A DNA stretch of 64,000 nucleotides, from contig CAKSNY010000005.1 in NCBI GenBank assembly GCA_934476455.1, forward strand, positions 1-64,000, given 5' to 3'. Each line of letters starts with the position of its first letter. Position 1 is the first letter of the stretch. The notes below the pieces were generated by a model, which was not told the DNA's origin, did no database searches, and saw nothing but the letters and a program-made list of their open reading frames with translations. The position numbers were made by a program, and so were the translations under genes. Shown piece by piece: positions 61,619 through 64,000 of the stretch. The DNA is from an uncultured Clostridia bacterium (GTDB lineage Bacteria; Bacillota; Clostridia; UMGS1883).

Positions 61619-62625
61619 CAAATACCGCTCCTTTCGATATTTTTTAATATCTCACGTGACAGGCGCAGCACATTTTCCGCATCACTTATCTGCATAACGC
61701 TGACAGGTGAGTGAATATATCTGCACGGCACAGCAAGCACCGCTGTTTTTACGCCTCCGCAAGAATATGCAATAGCGCCCGCGTCTGTTCCGCCCGCCGT
61801 GGTTCGCTTTATCTGAAGCGGAATGTTATACTCTTTTGAAATGCGCTTTATATAGTCAAAATACGCCTTATTTGACACCGCCGCGCCGTCAAGCGCCGTC
61901 ATAACCGCACCGCGGCCCGTGGTTGTCACATATTCTTCGGGAATGCTTCCCGAAACATCCGTGCAGGTTGTTCCCTCTATTACAAGAGCTATATCGGGCT
62001 TTATTTGGTATGCGGCGGTTTTTGCGCCGCGCAGCCCGACCTCCTCCTGAGTTGTGAAAACAAAATATATATCGCTTTCGTACTCCTCTTCCATAAGCTC
62101 AAGAAGCACCGCGCAGCCTACTCGGTCGTCAAGCGCTTTGCTTTTAACGTATCCGCTCTCCAGTTCTTTAAAAGGGCTGTCAAAAACCGCATAATCGCCG
62201 GGTGAAACGGCTTGTTCTGCCTCTTCTTTTGAAGAGGCGCCTATATCAATCGACATATCCGTTATTTTAAGCGGTGTGCCCATCTCCGCGCGCGATTGCA
62301 AATGAACAGCTTTTGCGCCCGTAACACCGGAGATTTTGCTCTCCCCTATATAAACTCTCTTTCCGCTTAAAACAGCCGTTTCTATCCCGCCTACGGCGTC
62401 AAACTTCAGGTAGCCGTCATCGGTTATTTTTGTTATGATAAGCCCCACCTCGTCCATATGTGCGGCAACCATAACGCGCTTGCCCTTTCCCGCCTTATGG
62501 CATATAAGGTTTCCCATACAATCTACGCTGACCTGCGCGTGATGTATATGCTCTTTTAAAAAGGCGCGCACCTCATCCTCAAAGCCCGAAACGCCGGAAA
62601 GCTGCGTCAGTTCTTTTATAAGCAT
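61618..62625 (-). CDS. M42-family aminopeptidase
   Basis: A 335-residue metallo-aminopeptidase. All M42 features are visible: AHMDEVG (metal His56, catalytic-site Asp58), ALDDRVG (bridging Asp166), TQEEVGLRG (catalytic Glu194, metal Glu195), VIEGTT (Glu217) and YIHSP (metal His305). It removes N-terminal residues from short peptides in the cytoplasm as part of a large tetrahedral shell. The start overlaps the end of the upstream paralogue by 10 bases. Confidence 0.92.
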   Translation of the reverse strand: MLIKELTQLSGVSGFEDEVRAFLKEHIHHAQVSVDCMGNLICHKAGKGKRVMVAAHMDEVGLIITKITDDGYLKFDAVGGIETAVLSGKRVYIGESKISGVTGAKAVHLQSRAEMGTPLKITDMSIDIGASSKEEAEQAVSPGDYAVFDSPFKELESGYVKSKALDDRVGCAVLLELMEEEYESDIYFVFTTQEEVGLRGAKTAAYQIKPDIALVIEGTTCTDVSGSIPEEYVTTTGRGAVMTALDGAAVSNKAYFDYIKRISKEYNIPLQIKRTTAGGTDAGAIAYSCGGVKTAVLAVPCRYIHSPVSVMQISDAENVLRLSREILKNIERSGI

Positions 62626-63653
62626 GGCGACGTCTCCCCTTTTATGTTTAAAATTGCACCCGAAATAATCCGCGCCGCATTTTCAATATCCTGTATATCG
62701 CACACCTCATAGCTTGAGTGCATATACCGAAGCGGTACGGATAAAAGCGCCGTTTTTACGCCGCTGCCCGAAACCTGTATTTCCCATGCGTCTGTTCCGG
62801 TACTGCCGGCGCATACCTCTGTTTGAAAAGGTATATCCTCTTTTTTTGCAAAAGACATTATGCTTTTTGTAAATGCCCTGTCAAGGTTTGGGCCGACGGT
62901 TATAATCGGTCCCTTGCCGCAGGCAAAGCTTTCCTCCGTTACGCCGTCCGATATTCCGTAGCCGACATCCACGGCAATTGCATAGTTGGGTAAAATATGC
63001 CCTGCCGCAGCACGCGCGCCGCGCATACCAAGCTCCTCTTGTACGGCGGCAACCGCGTATATGTTTACGGGCAATTCATTTTTTGAAACTGTCTCCAAAA
63101 CGCGTAAAACAACGCAAAGCCCGCCGCGGTCGTCAATGCACCGTGCCGCGCGCATATTTCCCATAAGGCGCGTATATCCGGTATTTATCGTTATAACGTC
63201 GCCTATATTTACAAAAGCTTCCGCGTCGGTTTTTGCTTTAAACCCAACGTCAACGCACATATCCCCGATTTTTATACCCTTTTCCTTATCCTTTACAAGA
63301 TGCGGCGGAAGCGCGCCTATCACACCGCAAAGCCTTTTTTTGCCGTGTACGGTGACCTCTGTTCCCGGTAAAATCTTCTGGTCAAAGCCGCCCAATGTTA
63401 CAAAGCGCAGCATTCCCTCATCGGTAACAGAGCTTACAAGCATTCCAAGCTCGTCCATATGCGCCTCAATCATAACGGAGGAGGCGTTCTTTTCTTTTGC
63501 GGTGCATTTTCCTATAACGTTACCCATTTTGTCGCAGAAAACACTGTCGCAATATTTTTCAAAAAGCGTTTTAAGTAAGCTGCGCATGCCGCCCTCGTTT
63601 CCGCTTACGCCATACTCACCGTCAAGAATTTTTAAAAATTCGTCAGCAGACAT
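62616..63653 (-). CDS. M42-family aminopeptidase
   Basis: A 345-residue paralogue with complete active-site motifs: EAHMDELG (His65, Asp67), CIDDRGG (Asp174), VQEELGMRG (Glu206, Glu207), VDVGY (Asp229) and YMHSS (His near 323). It lies 11 bases after the murD stop codon, so it is in the same transcript. The three paralogues may combine into mixed complexes with different peptide preferences. Confidence 0.92.
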   Translation of the reverse strand: MSADEFLKILDGEYGVSGNEGGMRSLLKTLFEKYCDSVFCDKMGNVIGKCTAKEKNASSVMIEAHMDELGMLVSSVTDEGMLRFVTLGGFDQKILPGTEVTVHGKKRLCGVIGALPPHLVKDKEKGIKIGDMCVDVGFKAKTDAEAFVNIGDVITINTGYTRLMGNMRAARCIDDRGGLCVVLRVLETVSKNELPVNIYAVAAVQEELGMRGARAAAGHILPNYAIAVDVGYGISDGVTEESFACGKGPIITVGPNLDRAFTKSIMSFAKKEDIPFQTEVCAGSTGTDAWEIQVSGSGVKTALLSVPLRYMHSSYEVCDIQDIENAARIISGAILNIKGETSPCL

Positions 63654-63664
63654 TTTATCACCCT

Positions 63665-64000
63665 TTAAAGACTGTTTACAATACTCTTAAACAAATTTCC
63701 GCGCTGTTCAAAATTATCAAACATATCAAAGCTTGTGCTTGCGTTTGATAAAAGCACAACATCGCCCGGCGCGGCGTGCTGCTTTGCCGTGAGAACCGCC
63801 TCTTCATAATTTGTGCAGACAACGGTTTTTATATCCTTGCCTGTTCCCGTTTTTTTCACATAATCGGAAAGCGCCTTTTGTATAAGGGGCGCGGTTTTTC
63901 CTATAAGTACGATAAATTTTGTTTTGGTTGCAAGCGCCTCTCCCAAATCGTCGTACGGTATTCCCTTGTCTTTTCCGCCTGCGATTAAAATAACCTTGTC
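63665..64000 (-). CDS. murD: UDP-N-acetylmuramoyl-L-alanine:D-glutamate ligase, C-terminal part
   Basis: The last 112 residues of a Mur ligase; the gene continues beyond the window. The Mur ligase C-terminal domain is seen with ILIAGGKDKGIPYDDLG and the MurD-typical LSNASTSFDMFDNFEQRG. The enzyme adds D-glutamate to the peptidoglycan precursor in the cytoplasm. The M42 genes follow after 11 bases. Confidence 0.9.
   Translation of the reverse strand, partial: DKVILIAGGKDKGIPYDDLGEALATKTKFIVLIGKTAPLIQKALSDYVKKTGTGKDIKTVVCTNYEEAVLTAKQHAAPGDVVLLSNASTSFDMFDNFEQRGNLFKSIVNSL

Overview
The window looks like the chromosome of an anaerobic Bacillota bacterium of the Clostridia type, probably an uncultivated gut or rumen lineage that feeds on plant polysaccharides. 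The signs are AGGAGG-type ribosome binding sites, consensus TTGACA/TATAAT promoters, tRNA genes with encoded CCA, S-layer homology (SLH) surface proteins, LplB/YtcP-type sugar ABC permeases, YesN-like AraC regulators and Tn916-type integrases. No taxonomic marker that would settle the lineage is present.

Layout. (1) 1-5.5 kb: an AT-rich sugar-uptake block (an exported protein, two ABC permeases, a convergent AraC regulator). (2) 6.1-9.4 kb: an integrase module beside tRNA-Lys(CTT): a promoter plus a candidate structured RNA, a frameshifted tyrosine recombinase, an excisionase-like protein and an intact integrase. (3) 9.4-9.8 kb: a Lys-Thr-Asp tRNA operon. (4) 9.9-21.8 kb: a MalT/LuxR-type regulator followed directly by a 3140-residue SLH-anchored surface protein. 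(5) 22.2-52.3 kb: a polysaccharide utilisation locus. It holds a GH123-like (DUF4091) protein, a GH2 beta-galactosidase, a rhamnogalacturonan-acetylesterase-like SGNH protein, two SLH surface proteins, a large toroid-type protein, a GH105 hydrolase, a sugar-binding lipoprotein, an AraC sensor-regulator, two permeases, an EamA transporter and a clan GH-D glycosidase. The mix fits rhamnogalacturonan-I/pectin with galactose side chains (inference). (6) 52.6-53.2 kb: remnant of a second element related to the first, with a second copy of the structured RNA. (7) 53.25-60.13 kb: a compact 6.9-kb integrative element inserted in tRNA-Lys(TTT), bounded by a 47-bp direct repeat. (8) 60.1-60.5 kb: a Gly-Arg-His-Gln-Lys tRNA operon. 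(9) 60.6-64 kb: three overlapping M42 aminopeptidase-family genes downstream of the end of murD.

How it works together. Six promoters in the polysaccharide locus share an operator, TTGTCC-N13/14-TGTCTA, placed directly against the -35 box. The AraC regulator encoded in the middle of the locus is the obvious candidate activator. Surface SLH proteins and exported lamin-G-like proteins would capture and process polymer, the lipoprotein and two permeases would import oligosaccharides, and the cytoplasmic GH105, GH2, DUF4091 and GH-D enzymes would finish them.

Most notable: the duplicated, promoter-linked, covarying RNA beside integrases; the six-site regulon; an M42 paralogue that has lost its metal and catalytic residues; a serine recombinase that has lost its catalytic residues; and tandem accretion of elements at a tRNA-Lys gene.
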